A stretch of DNA of 45,743 nt from Candidatus Pacearchaeota archaeon (lineage in GTDB: Archaea > Nanobdellota > Nanobdellia > Pacearchaeales > GW2011-AR1). Both the position numbers and the translations under genes were made by a program. This document shows, in pieces, positions 7,795 through 17,828 of the stretch. The notes under the pieces are model-generated. The model had not been told where the DNA came from, did not search any database, and saw only the letters and a program-made list of their open reading frames with translations. Each line of letters starts with the position of its first letter. Position 1 is the stretch's first letter. Location: positions 1 to 45,743 of the forward strand of contig JAFCFJ010000002.1 in assembly GCA_017608705.1 (NCBI GenBank), written 5' to 3'.

Positions 7795-9356
7795 TGGACA
7801 AAGAGATTTTTGAGTTTTGTGCTAAGAAGGGCTTGTTGCTGGACAAGGATAGTATTGAGTTTCTAAAACAGCTGAAGACTGATGTTGCAAAAAAAATTCT
7901 AGAGCGAATCGAAACGATAAAGACTTCTCGCTTTATATCAAAAAATTTTTTCTATGAACATATTGACAAGATCTTAAGTATATTGCATGAGAATGACAAA
8001 AAAGAATTAGAGCGCGTACTGGTGAAACTTGGTATAAGCGTTACAATTGAGAGGGAAAGTGTTATCGAGGCCAATATTGATACTGGAAAAGAAGAGCAGT
8101 CTATTGAGGCTGATGAAGGTTTCAGGATTCTTTTCAACTACACACCAAAAACAAAAGCCATTGAGGTTGACGATTTTGTTCGCCATTTCAGGTCAAGATT
8201 TATTGCTCTGAAGAATATACTGCAAGAGAGACCTGAGCTTGAAGGCTTGACAGCTATTGGTAGGCTTACACAACAGAGACGTGATGTGTCTATTGTTGGT
8301 ATGGTGGTTAACAAGAGAATAACAAAAAACAAGAATCTCTTGCTAGAGCTCGAAGATTTGACAGGTAGAACTCTTGTGCTTGTTAACCAGAATAAGCCAG
8401 AATTGTTCAATATTGCCAAGAATGTCTTGCTTGACGATGTTATTGGTGTTAGCGGGAGTGGCACGCGTGAGATGATTTTTGCAAACAATATTCTTTTTCC
8501 TGATGCTGCGTTGCCAGAAAAAAAGAGGTTGAACAAGGAAATTCTTGTGGCGTTTACTGCTGATTTACACGTCGGATCGAAGATGTTCCTTGAGGAAAAT
8601 TTTTTACGCTTTATAGATTGGCTCAACATGAAATATGGTGATGAGGAGCAGAAAAAGCTTGCGAGTAAGGTTAAGTATCTTTTCATTACAGGCGATACTG
8701 TTGATGGTGTAGGCATATATCCTGGACAAGAAGAGTTGCTCGAGATAAAAGATGTTAAACAACAGTATGAAAAGCTTGCTGAGTTGCTTAGCATGATAAG
8801 GAAGGATATAAAGATTATTATGTGTCCAGGACAGCACGATGCAGTGCGCGTGGCAGAGCCACAACCGGCAATAGGCAGAGACTACGGAGAGGCACTTTAC
8901 AAACTTGAAAATCTTCATCTCGTGAGCAACCCAGCAATTGTTGAAATCAGCGATGGAAACAACAGCGTTAAAGTTTTGATGTATCACGGAGCTAGCATGC
9001 ATGATGTGATCAACGAGATTGAAGAGCTAAGACTGAACCGTGGTCATGATATTCCTGCCAAGGTTGTTACGCATTTGCTCAAAAGAAGACACTTAGCGCC
9101 GACACATTCAGCCCAAGTTTATATCCCTAACGCTGAGGAAGATCTGCTTGTGATAAAAGAAGTGCCTGATATTGTTGCTACAGGAGATTTGCATAGGCCA
9201 GATATTGAGCTTTACAACAATATTCTCGTTGTGGCTTCTTCATGCTGGCAATCAATAACACCTTTTGAGGAGAAAGTAGGTAATGATCCAGATCCTTGTA
9301 AAGTGCCTCTCTTGAATCTAAAGACTCGTGAGATTAAAATTTTAGATTTTAGCTAG
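7791..9356 (+). CDS. polB: Archaeal DNA polymerase II (PolD) small subunit DP1
   Basis: FTADLHVGSKMF, FITGDTVDGVGIYPGQEELL, CPGQHDAVRVAEPQP, YHGASMHDVI, ATGDLHRPDI. Confidence 0.93.
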   Translation: MMDKEIFEFCAKKGLLLDKDSIEFLKQLKTDVAKKILERIETIKTSRFISKNFFYEHIDKILSILHENDKKELERVLVKLGISVTIERESVIEANIDTGKEEQSIEADEGFRILFNYTPKTKAIEVDDFVRHFRSRFIALKNILQERPELEGLTAIGRLTQQRRDVSIVGMVVNKRITKNKNLLLELEDLTGRTLVLVNQNKPELFNIAKNVLLDDVIGVSGSGTREMIFANNILFPDAALPEKKRLNKEILVAFTADLHVGSKMFLEENFLRFIDWLNMKYGDEEQKKLASKVKYLFITGDTVDGVGIYPGQEELLEIKDVKQQYEKLAELLSMIRKDIKIIMCPGQHDAVRVAEPQPAIGRDYGEALYKLENLHLVSNPAIVEISDGNNSVKVLMYHGASMHDVINEIEELRLNRGHDIPAKVVTHLLKRRHLAPTHSAQVYIPNAEEDLLVIKEVPDIVATGDLHRPDIELYNNILVVASSCWQSITPFEEKVGNDPDPCKVPLLNLKTREIKILDFS

Positions 9357-9357
9357 A

Positions 9358-12300
9358 ATGGGAAAGCTTGATAAATATTTCAAAGATATTGAGAGGAAAG
9401 TACATATCTTGTTTGATATAGCGAATGAAGCACGTAGTAAAGGACTTGACCCTCACGACACTGTTGAGATAAATCTTGCTACAAGCCTTGCTGAGAGAGC
9501 GGTTGGTTTGGTGGCTTCAATATATCCACAAATACAAAACAAAGCTATAGTGAAGAGAATAAAAGAGCTGGAACAAGAGTATGGTATTCTTGATTTTGCT
9601 GTTTCACTCAAGATTGCTGAAGAAATTGCACAGGAAAAATTCTGTAAATTCAAAGATTTGCTCGAAGCTATTGATGCAGGCATTCGTGTTGGTCTTGCCT
9701 ACATAACTCTTGGCGTTGTCAGCTCGCCTATCGAAGGTTTTACTGGGCTTAAACTGAAAAAAACGAGAGATGGTAAGGACTATTTTGCTCTTTATTTTTC
9801 AGGACCGATCCGTTCAGCAGGCGGCACGAGTGCGGCTTTTTGCCTTGTTATTGCTGACCACTTACGCGAGATTTTTGGCTATGCTCCCTATGACCCAACA
9901 GATGAAGAAGTGAAGAGAGCAGTAACAGAAATTTACGACTATCATGAGCGCGTTACAAATTTACAGTATTTGCCTACCGAGGAAGAGGCTGAATTCATCG
10001 CTAGACATTTACCATTGCAGATAGAGGGCGACCCAACAGAGGAGCGAGAGGTAAGTAATTATAAGGATTTGCCACGTGTTGATACAAACAGGATCCGTGG
10101 TGGTTTTTGCCTTGTATTTGCTGAAGGTCTTGCGCAAAAAGCACCGAAAATTCAAAGGATTGTCAAAAAGCTTAGAGACAAAGGTTTCAAGCTTAGTGAC
10201 TGGGACTTTCTCGACGAGCTTGTGGAGTTGAAACATAAGAAATCTGAGGCTGGAGATGGGGACAAGGGAGAAGCTGTTTACATAAAAGATATTGTTGCAG
10301 GCAGGCCTGTTTTTGCACATCCGTCAAGGAGTGGAGGTTTTAGGCTTATCTACGGGCGAGCAAGAAATACAGGTTATAGCTCCGTGGCTATTTCGCCGGC
10401 AACAATGGCTGTTCTTGAAAATTTCATTGCTGTTGGCACACAACTTAAAATTGAGTTACCGAGCAAGGGCGGGGCCATTGCTGTTTGCGACAGCATAGAT
10501 GGGCCGGTGGTCAAGCTTGATGATGGCTCTGTTTTACGGCTGAATGATTTTGCTACAGCCAAGGAAATTGCACGCAACATAGTAGAGATCATCTACCTCG
10601 GAGATATGCTTATCCCCTATGGCGACTTTGCTAATAGAAACCATGTGCTGGTTAAGCAAGGCTATGACGTGAGTTATTGGCTTGCCGAGCTTCGCGCTGT
10701 TGATAAGGATAAGGCTGAAGAACTACGGGAGAGAGCAAGAGACATAGGTTTGGCTGAGGCTGTTGAGCTTAGTGAGAAATATGGAATTGGATTTCATCCA
10801 AATTTCATATTTTTTTGGACACAGATCAGTGAAGAGCAATTTTTTTCACTGCTTGATTGGCTCTTACAAGCGAGCTGGCGCGATAAACTTGTTCTGCCTT
10901 ATAGCCGTTCTATGCAAGAGAGCTTGGCTAAGGCTAAGAGGGCTCTCGAGCTTCTTGCTGTTGAGCACAGCATAGCTATCGAGAGCATTGTGTTGAGCGA
11001 GACAGAGAGTAAGGCGCTACTGTTGAATCTTGGTTTTAGCGCGGAAGAACTTGAGAGAATTGATAGTGAAAAATACAAGAAGAAAATAAAAGAGGTGGTA
11101 GAGAAAGCTAAGAGGCTTAACGGCAAGGATATATTGGCTATAGTTAATGAACTCTCTTGCTATAAGATTATGGACAAAGCTGGCACGTTTATAGGTGCAA
11201 GGATGGGCCGGCCGGAAAAAGCAAAGCTCAGAAAGCTTGAGGGAAGTCCTCAAGTATTGTTTCCTGTTGGTTATGAAGGTGGTAGAATGCGTAGCGTGCA
11301 AGAGGCATGCAATGTGGGTAGCGTTAAGGCAGATTTTCCGATTTATTACTGCAAGAACTGTAAAAGGGAAACAATTTACTATACTTGTGAAGTTTGTGGT
11401 GATAAATGTGAGAAACTTCATTACTGTCCTGTATGCCAGCAAACATTTACATCAGAAAAGTGTAAGGCGCATGGTGTAGGACAAAGTTATAATACAAGGA
11501 GAATTGATATAAAGCACTACTATGACGCTGCCCTAAGACATCTAGGCCTAGATCATGAGAGCGCGCCGGCTCTAGTCAAAGGTGTTCGCGGCACTTCTTC
11601 ACAAGACCATGTGCCAGAAAATCTGGCGAAGGGTATTTTGCGAGCATTACATGGTTTGCATGTTAATAAAGATGGCACGATAAGGTTTGATGCAACAGAG
11701 TTGCCGATAACACATTTCAAGCCAAAGGAGATAGGCACGAGTGTCGAGAAGCTGAGGGAACTTGGCTATACACACGATATTTATGGCAAGGAACTTGTCA
11801 GCGAGGAACAGATTTTAGAGATAAAGCCACATGACGTGATATTGCCTGCATGTCCTGAAAGCAACGACGAAAAAGCAGACGATATCTTTGTTCGCGTAGC
11901 CAATTTCGTTGATGATTTACTGGCTAAGTTTTACAAGATGAAACCTTTTTACAATGTTCATGATGCCAGCGAGCTCGTAGGACATCTTGTTGCCTGTATA
12001 GCGCCACACAACTGTGGTGCTGTTGTTGGCCGTATTATTGGCTTTTCGAAAACCCAGGCATTACTTGCCTCGCCATATATACATGCTGCCATGCGCCGTG
12101 ATTGTGATGGGGATGAGGCAGCAGTCATGCTCTTGCTTGATGCTTTGCTTAACTTTTCACGCGCATATTTGCCTGCACATCGTGGCGGCACACAAGACGC
12201 ACCTCTTGTTTTGAACTCACATTTACGTGCCGGTGAAGTTGATGATATGATCTTCGACCTAGATGTTTCTTGGAGCTATGGGCTTGAGTTTTACAGAGCA

Positions 12301-12849
12301 GCAGAAGAAGGAAAGCATCCTAGTGAAATAAAGGTCGAACAGATTAGCGATAGACTTGGCACAGATAAAGAATTTGTTAATATAGGTTATACACATGAGA
12401 CAAGCGATATCAATGCTGGCGTGCTATGTTCAGCATACAAAAAGCTTGTTACAATGCAAGATAAGGTACAGAAACAAATGGCTCTTGTCGAAAGGATAAG
12501 GGCTGCAGACGAGAGTGACGTGGCAAGGCTTGTGATAGAAAAACATTTCATTCGGGATATTCGTGGCAACCTTAGGAAGTTCAGCATGCAGCAGTTTCGT
12601 TGTGTTAACTGTAATGAAAAATATAGAAGGCCGCCTCTTACAGGAAAATGTTTGAGGTGTGGTGGCAAGCTTATCTTTACAATTTCGAAAGGCAGTATTG
12701 TTAAGTATCTTGAGCCAGCATTGCAACTTGCTAAGCATTATAATGTGCCAGCCTATATCGTGCAGAGCCTTGAGCTAACGAGAAGCTATATAGAGAGTAT
12801 TTTTGGCAGGGAACGTGAGAAGCAAGTTGCCTTGGAGAAATGGTTTTAA
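9358..12849 (+). CDS. polC: Archaeal DNA polymerase II (PolD) large subunit DP2
   Basis: 1163 aa; MRRDCDGDEAAVMLLLDALLNFSRAYLPAHRGGTQDAPLVLN catalytic region; zinc-binding CxxC clusters; ends QVALEKWF (PIP box). Uninterrupted by an intein. Confidence 0.96.
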   Translation: MGKLDKYFKDIERKVHILFDIANEARSKGLDPHDTVEINLATSLAERAVGLVASIYPQIQNKAIVKRIKELEQEYGILDFAVSLKIAEEIAQEKFCKFKDLLEAIDAGIRVGLAYITLGVVSSPIEGFTGLKLKKTRDGKDYFALYFSGPIRSAGGTSAAFCLVIADHLREIFGYAPYDPTDEEVKRAVTEIYDYHERVTNLQYLPTEEEAEFIARHLPLQIEGDPTEEREVSNYKDLPRVDTNRIRGGFCLVFAEGLAQKAPKIQRIVKKLRDKGFKLSDWDFLDELVELKHKKSEAGDGDKGEAVYIKDIVAGRPVFAHPSRSGGFRLIYGRARNTGYSSVAISPATMAVLENFIAVGTQLKIELPSKGGAIAVCDSIDGPVVKLDDGSVLRLNDFATAKEIARNIVEIIYLGDMLIPYGDFANRNHVLVKQGYDVSYWLAELRAVDKDKAEELRERARDIGLAEAVELSEKYGIGFHPNFIFFWTQISEEQFFSLLDWLLQASWRDKLVLPYSRSMQESLAKAKRALELLAVEHSIAIESIVLSETESKALLLNLGFSAEELERIDSEKYKKKIKEVVEKAKRLNGKDILAIVNELSCYKIMDKAGTFIGARMGRPEKAKLRKLEGSPQVLFPVGYEGGRMRSVQEACNVGSVKADFPIYYCKNCKRETIYYTCEVCGDKCEKLHYCPVCQQTFTSEKCKAHGVGQSYNTRRIDIKHYYDAALRHLGLDHESAPALVKGVRGTSSQDHVPENLAKGILRALHGLHVNKDGTIRFDATELPITHFKPKEIGTSVEKLRELGYTHDIYGKELVSEEQILEIKPHDVILPACPESNDEKADDIFVRVANFVDDLLAKFYKMKPFYNVHDASELVGHLVACIAPHNCGAVVGRIIGFSKTQALLASPYIHAAMRRDCDGDEAAVMLLLDALLNFSRAYLPAHRGGTQDAPLVLNSHLRAGEVDDMIFDLDVSWSYGLEFYRAAEEGKHPSEIKVEQISDRLGTDKEFVNIGYTHETSDINAGVLCSAYKKLVTMQDKVQKQMALVERIRAADESDVARLVIEKHFIRDIRGNLRKFSMQQFRCVNCNEKYRRPPLTGKCLRCGGKLIFTISKGSIVKYLEPALQLAKHYNVPAYIVQSLELTRSYIESIFGREREKQVALEKWF

Positions 12850-12865
12850 CATCCTATATTTCCTT

Positions 12866-13489
12866 TCAACTAATATAGCCTCCGAACGGGAAGATGGCCT
12901 TTCCTGCAGGCCCCGTCACTATGTCAAAGAGACCAGCAAACAATATTTTTACAATCACGAGATAAGCTGTTAAGAAGGCTGCGGTGTATACTATTAGGAG
13001 GGCTACGACAACCACAAAGAGCTCTGTCTGGAAAAGTTCTGTTGCTGCCTTTAATATCACAGCATTAGATATGATAAAAGTGAAGAGGAGAATTAGTGCT
13101 GTTAGCAGATTAAAGAATGTGGCAAAAAGACCATGCATAGGGGCAAGGCTAATGAGCGATACTATGAGTGAGCCACAAGAGATTATGAAGAGACCGTAGC
13201 TTAGGGTTGTCAGGGCATGGAAGTATCCTCCTTTTCCTGATAGTATGCGGAGCGATAACTGTAGGAGAAGAGCTACAAACATTGCTAGCATTAATACCGA
13301 GACCAGAGAGGAGAAAAATACTGTCACAGCTGTTGAGAAACTCGAAAGAGAAAATTTTTTCGTTGTTGTGAGAATATTTATAGAGATAAAAAAAGAGGAG
13401 ATCAACAAGACTAGAAAAGATTTTTTGATGTTTTTTTCTTTCTTGGCAGAAGCTATTGCTTTCAGGGGTGAAAACAAGATATTAATCAT
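12866..13489 (-). CDS. Multi-pass membrane protein, Yip1-like
   Basis: Five or so hydrophobic segments; N-terminus MINILFSPLKAIASAKKEKNIKKSF. Confidence 0.5.
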   Translation of the reverse strand: MINILFSPLKAIASAKKEKNIKKSFLVLLISSFFISINILTTTKKFSLSSFSTAVTVFFSSLVSVLMLAMFVALLLQLSLRILSGKGGYFHALTTLSYGLFIISCGSLIVSLISLAPMHGLFATFFNLLTALILLFTFIISNAVILKAATELFQTELFVVVVALLIVYTAAFLTAYLVIVKILFAGLFDIVTGPAGKAIFPFGGYIS

Positions 13490-13566
13490 ATGATGTTTAT
13501 TGCTGGTAGCTACTTAAATTTTTGGTTTTGGAAAAATTTTTTATACACCGCTTGCTTCGAGAAGTT

Positions 13567-13974
13567 ATGGCTGGAAAGAAAGAAGCTGGAGTGAAAAAGG
13601 ATCTTGCTTCATTGGTTGCCTCTGCATGTCTTGGTTTGGCGAGCATAATTGGAGTTGGCGGTTGCGTAACAATGAGCACAGCTGAACAGACAGCAGTTCT
13701 CGGCGGGGTTGTTGGTGCAGCAATCAACGAAGATGATCGTGCAGAAGGAGCTGCCAAGGGCATGGTGCTTGGCTATATTCTTGGGAGGATTATAGAGGAG
13801 TCGCAAAGAGGTTATAGGGTTGAGCCTGCACAAAGAGGTTATTTTAGGCGCGAGAGTTCTGGGTATGAGCTGTATAGAGAAGGGGAGATTTTGCGTGATA
13901 GGAATGGAAATCTTTACAGGGTTGTGCGAAGAGGTAATGAGCTCTATGCCATTCCATTAGATAGGAGCTATTAA
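13567..13974 (+). CDS. Putative lipoprotein with glycine-zipper segment
   Basis: MAGKKEAGVKKDLASLVASACLGLASIIGVGGC (lipobox-like) then AVLGGVVGAAINEDDRAEGAAKGMVLGYILGRI. Confidence 0.55.
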   Translation: MAGKKEAGVKKDLASLVASACLGLASIIGVGGCVTMSTAEQTAVLGGVVGAAINEDDRAEGAAKGMVLGYILGRIIEESQRGYRVEPAQRGYFRRESSGYELYREGEILRDRNGNLYRVVRRGNELYAIPLDRSY

Positions 13975-15155
13975 GGTAAGAGATAGAAAAGTATTGTTGG
14001 CACGAGAAGGCATGCCATTAATTGTGTTCTTCTTACTTGCATGTTTAGCGTTGCTATTCCAAGGCTTGTGGCTGTTGCAAATATAAGCAAGCCAATAGGA
14101 CCTGAAATAAGAAGCACGAGCAAAGAGACAAATATGAGAGTAGCGATAGAAATTGTTTTGTAATCTATCCTCATTATAGCTTTTGTCAGTATCCTACTAA
14201 CAATATAGAGGCTTACAGAAGCAAGAGCTCCTGCTAATAAAATTGTGAAAAGAATAAGAAAAACCTGATTTGCTGTGATCTTTGTTAGTTTTGCTACTGC
14301 GAGAGCCACACCTGTTCTTGCTTTACCTATACTATAAAGAGTTATGAAGCTGAGACCAACAACAAGCGTGTTTATTGCACCAAGCGTGATGATAAACTCT
14401 CTGCTTGTGAGTTTTGTAATGCTAGAACTTATAATCGCAGCCTGGCTCGCGCCGAGGCCAGGCATGAAGGCACAGAACGGCGCAGCTATTAGGCTCGCGA
14501 CTAAACCCTTAACTATGCTCCTTGTTCCTGGCTTAGCAAAGCTCGCCTTTTGTTCAGGCAGTTTTACTCTTCTCTTGATGCTTCTCAACAGGCTGGAGCC
14601 ACCAAATAGGCCAGTAAGTAAAGGCAGTAGAGGTTCTTTGATGTTGGTGTTGAGTGTTGCGATACCAAGAAAGCCTGCAAGAATGAAAATAACTAATGCT
14701 CTAAGTTTGTGTTTTTCTTTTGCTATCAAGAATACAGAGGCAAGCATGAGCAATAGTGGCATGAGCGAGCTTATCAAAGGGTAAGCTCTTGGCAAGCCAA
14801 AGATAAAGAGAGGAACAAGTGTTATTATCATAAGGCAGGCAGAGAAACTTCCTATGAGGCTCAGCATTATTGCCTCGAAACCTTTGCCTTGAAGCAATAG
14901 CCTGTGGCCAGGAAGCACGCTCAATGCTGTATCTTCATCAGGACAGCCAAGATAGATACTTGGGATAAAATCAAGAAATGTGTGCGTAACAGACATACTT
15001 ACGATGAATAGCATAACAGGCAGTATGCTTATTGTTGAGTTGTTCATGATCAGACTGAGTAGCATTACAGCCACGAGATTTATATGCAGGCCTGGCACAA
15101 TGCCTGTTATTGTTCCTACGAGCACACCAAGCAAGATAGCAATCAAGATTAGCAT
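13971..15155 (-). CDS. TctA/DUF112-family integral membrane permease
   Basis: GTITGIVPGLHINLVAVMLL and MPGLGASQAAIIS glycine-rich repeat signatures; about 10 TM segments. Confidence 0.75.
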   Translation of the reverse strand: MLILIAILLGVLVGTITGIVPGLHINLVAVMLLSLIMNNSTISILPVMLFIVSMSVTHTFLDFIPSIYLGCPDEDTALSVLPGHRLLLQGKGFEAIMLSLIGSFSACLMIITLVPLFIFGLPRAYPLISSLMPLLLMLASVFLIAKEKHKLRALVIFILAGFLGIATLNTNIKEPLLPLLTGLFGGSSLLRSIKRRVKLPEQKASFAKPGTRSIVKGLVASLIAAPFCAFMPGLGASQAAIISSSITKLTSREFIITLGAINTLVVGLSFITLYSIGKARTGVALAVAKLTKITANQVFLILFTILLAGALASVSLYIVSRILTKAIMRIDYKTISIATLIFVSLLVLLISGPIGLLIFATATSLGIATLNMQVRRTQLMACLLVPTILFYLLP

Positions 15156-15463
15156 TTGATCTTGCTTATGAAAAACAAACCGTTTTCAAATCTGCCGGTA
15201 AAGCTACATCTCTTACCTTTTGTTGTCTCTAACATATCTTGCTTGCATTTACAATATGCCTTGACTCTTGCTGTCTCGTCACGTAGCATTATTATTTTTC
15301 CACTCTCTCTATCATAAATTCTCTCAACTCTAGCGTTTATCTCAACATACCTCTTTTCGTTATTCTCAAGCCTCTCTATGTTGAGTGTTGTTGGTTGCGC
15401 TTGTGTTGAGAGAACGAGCAGGAGCAATATTCCTGCTGTGGCTATTGCTAAGCTAGTGTTCAT
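15149..15463 (-). CDS. Small exported OB-fold-like protein
   Basis: Signal peptide MNTSLAIATAGILLLLVLSTQA; RYVEINARVERIYDRESGKIIMLRDETARVKAYC...GRFENGLFFISKIKC. 4-bp-class overlap with the permease start. Confidence 0.5.
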   Translation of the reverse strand: MNTSLAIATAGILLLLVLSTQAQPTTLNIERLENNEKRYVEINARVERIYDRESGKIIMLRDETARVKAYCKCKQDMLETTKGKRCSFTGRFENGLFFISKIKC

Positions 15464-15494
15464 GTCAATTGTGTGCGGTCTGTATTTTTATTTT

Positions 15495-16406
15495 TTATCT
15501 GAGCGAGAACTCTATGATGTCACGATCAGCAAGCTCATGGCTTAATGATACCTTTTGCCTCGGAAATTTCGCGCTTGGTCCGCTCAGCCTTATTTCCTTT
15601 ACTTGCTTGCTTAAACCTTCTCTTATTTCCTCGAGGGCATCACTTATTACAGCGCCTTTTTCCAGGATTATCGGTTCCTCGCTTGGTTCTTTTCCTGGCT
15701 CCTGTGTATAAACACGTATTTTGCCGAAGCTTAGCCATATTCTCTGCTTGAGCTCTTCCAAGCCTTCTCTTGTCTTGGCTGAAACAAGGACAAAGCTGTA
15801 GCCTTTTGTTTTCAACCACACAACCATACTGTTAAGTTTATCCTTGCTTATTTCATCAATCTTGTTGATTACCACAAGCCTCTTAGCTCTTGATTTTTCA
15901 ATTCTCTTCTCTATTTCCTGCAGTTGTTCTGGCGACGTTATTACAAGCAATAGGAGGTCTGTGTTGTATGCCATGCTTTTATCAAAGCTATCCGAGGTTA
16001 CAGGAGGCATATCAACAAGCTGTATTCTAACATCTTCGAAGAAAAGCGTTCCTGGCATTGCTTCCTGTGTTGTGAATTCTACAGGACTTATCTCGGGTTT
16101 CGCGTTTGTAAGCGAGGCAAGGAGAGAAGACTTGCCAACATTTGCAACACCAACAAGCAATGCTTGCATTTCTTCCTTTTTTATTGCTCTTGCTTTTCTT
16201 GCCTTTGCTTTTTTCTTTTCAGCGTCAAGTTTCTCGCGTAAGCGTTTTATTCTTGCTTTCAAATCTGCGCGTAGCTTTTCAGCACCTTTGTGCTTTGGCG
16301 CAAGGCTCAGCATTCTTTCTAATGCCCGGAGCTTTTCTTCTGGCGTGCTTGCTTGCAGATATTGTTTCTCAGCTTCTTTGTAGCGAAAATCTGGGTTGGT
16401 TGGCAT
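15495..16406 (-). CDS. OBG/DRG-type GTPase with C-terminal TGS domain
   Basis: VGVANVGKSSLLASLTNAKPEI (G1), VDMPPV (G3), VINKIDE (G4), C-terminal IRVYTQEPGKEPSEEPIILEKGAVISDALEEI (TGS). Confidence 0.85.
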   Translation of the reverse strand: MPTNPDFRYKEAEKQYLQASTPEEKLRALERMLSLAPKHKGAEKLRADLKARIKRLREKLDAEKKKAKARKARAIKKEEMQALLVGVANVGKSSLLASLTNAKPEISPVEFTTQEAMPGTLFFEDVRIQLVDMPPVTSDSFDKSMAYNTDLLLLVITSPEQLQEIEKRIEKSRAKRLVVINKIDEISKDKLNSMVVWLKTKGYSFVLVSAKTREGLEELKQRIWLSFGKIRVYTQEPGKEPSEEPIILEKGAVISDALEEIREGLSKQVKEIRLSGPSAKFPRQKVSLSHELADRDIIEFSLR

Positions 16407-16457
16407 GTGCTGTGGAGTGCAATAATTATTAAAAAGATTTTTTTACCTACTCAGGTT

Positions 16458-17828
16458 ATGGCTTATATCATACCTCCTGGCGAACGTTTCCCAAGACAGG
16501 AGATAGATAGCTTATTTTCTTACCGTAGATTTTTTCCTTTTAGCCTCTTACAAAAATTTATGGAAATCTCTTTTGGACCTTCTGAACCTTTCTTCACAGA
16601 AATTTCACAGCAAGATAAAGAGCCAGAGTTCTGTTCTCGAGAATACAAGGGCGAGACTTTTGGAGCTATTATACAGGATATAAAAGAACCATATTACTGC
16701 GAGAAGTTAGAGAATATGGTAATAAGAGAAAGTATTCCTTTTCGGGAAGGCAAAGCCAAATTTGAATTTCATGATCTGGAGCTAAGGAAAAAAATAGAAG
16801 AGCAAGCAATCGAGACCTGGCATTACTTAGCCATGAAGTCCGGTGCTGGCTTGCTTGTTGAGGTTAGGCCTGAAAAATGCTTTTTCCGTAACGAAAGGCT
16901 TTCTGACAGGCTTGTTATCTATGATGGGGTAAAGAGAATGTATCGGCTTAACACAAATTTACTTGAGCAATATCTTGGAGAACATACCAACTGCAATGTG
17001 CAAGTGCATTTGCCTGATCTACTCCTTGACCCAAAAACAGGGGACTATGAACTTTTTTCGATTACAACAGGTGATCTAGAGAAGGCAAACATTTTTCTTG
17101 AGCTTGCAAGATTTTTGACAGAATACAACAAAGGTGCAAAGACGGTTTTGCCTGTCCATTTACCATATTTTGAGAAATGGCCTACAAAGCGTGGCGTGAA
17201 GATCTTTGGTTCTCTAAATGAAGATGGAAAGAGAGATGCTGTTATTAATGCTGATAGAGTATTGCGGTTCTTGCTTGAGCGCTGGCCTGAAAACGTTATT
17301 CTTGCATTGGAGACTGGTAGCGGCGAGGTTGTCAAGAACGAGTTACTCTCTTATGCACTGATCTATGAGTTACCTTACTTACAGTTTCTTACTAGAGGTA
17401 GAAATAATGTAGCCATATGCGAAGATGTGGCTCATCTGAACCTTGTTGATGCTGACTGGGCAGATTACTTGATTGAGAGGATTGCAGAGTTTCATGTTTC
17501 TGGTAATGATGGTAAGAATGATGTGCATAGCATAGCTACACCAAAAACATTGAAATGTTATCACGAGCTCGTGAGCTTTCTCAAGTTTTATTCAGGCGTT
17601 GTTTGTGCTGAGATAAAACGTGGGAGCCTGAGCCTGAAAGATTATATCGATGCATTAAAGGAATTAGCTCTCTCGATTTTTTCATTGCCAACTGAGCAAG
17701 ATTTCAATAAGCTTATGGTGCTGGAACAACGAATCAGGGAAAAATTTCCAGAGAGTAGGGGAATTGACCAAGAGAATCTCAATGAATGTTATGATTTGTA
17801 TTTGAGATGGAGGGCTAGGAGTTTTTAA
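16458..17828 (+). CDS. Uncharacterised TIM-barrel-like protein (xylose isomerase-like/AP-endonuclease-2-like half)
   Basis: Strand motifs VLPVHLPYF, VILALETGSG, VAICEDVAHLNLVD, EFHVSGNDGKNDVHSIATP, GVVCAEIKRG. Start MAYIIPPGERF at 16458. Confidence 0.45.
   Translation: MAYIIPPGERFPRQEIDSLFSYRRFFPFSLLQKFMEISFGPSEPFFTEISQQDKEPEFCSREYKGETFGAIIQDIKEPYYCEKLENMVIRESIPFREGKAKFEFHDLELRKKIEEQAIETWHYLAMKSGAGLLVEVRPEKCFFRNERLSDRLVIYDGVKRMYRLNTNLLEQYLGEHTNCNVQVHLPDLLLDPKTGDYELFSITTGDLEKANIFLELARFLTEYNKGAKTVLPVHLPYFEKWPTKRGVKIFGSLNEDGKRDAVINADRVLRFLLERWPENVILALETGSGEVVKNELLSYALIYELPYLQFLTRGRNNVAICEDVAHLNLVDADWADYLIERIAEFHVSGNDGKNDVHSIATPKTLKCYHELVSFLKFYSGVVCAEIKRGSLSLKDYIDALKELALSIFSLPTEQDFNKLMVLEQRIREKFPESRGIDQENLNECYDLYLRWRARSF

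Noticed and set aside
8138-8794. Long antisense ORF (218 aa) opposite DP1
   Set aside because: Ser/Phe-rich translation typical of the complement of a coding strand; no recognisable motif.
9358-12849. Intein in DP2
   Set aside because: Catalytic motifs are contiguous and the length (1163 aa) is that of an intein-free DP2.
14344-14784. 146-aa plus ORF opposite the TctA-like permease
   Set aside because: Complementary-strand artefact of a membrane protein gene; no independent start context or motif.
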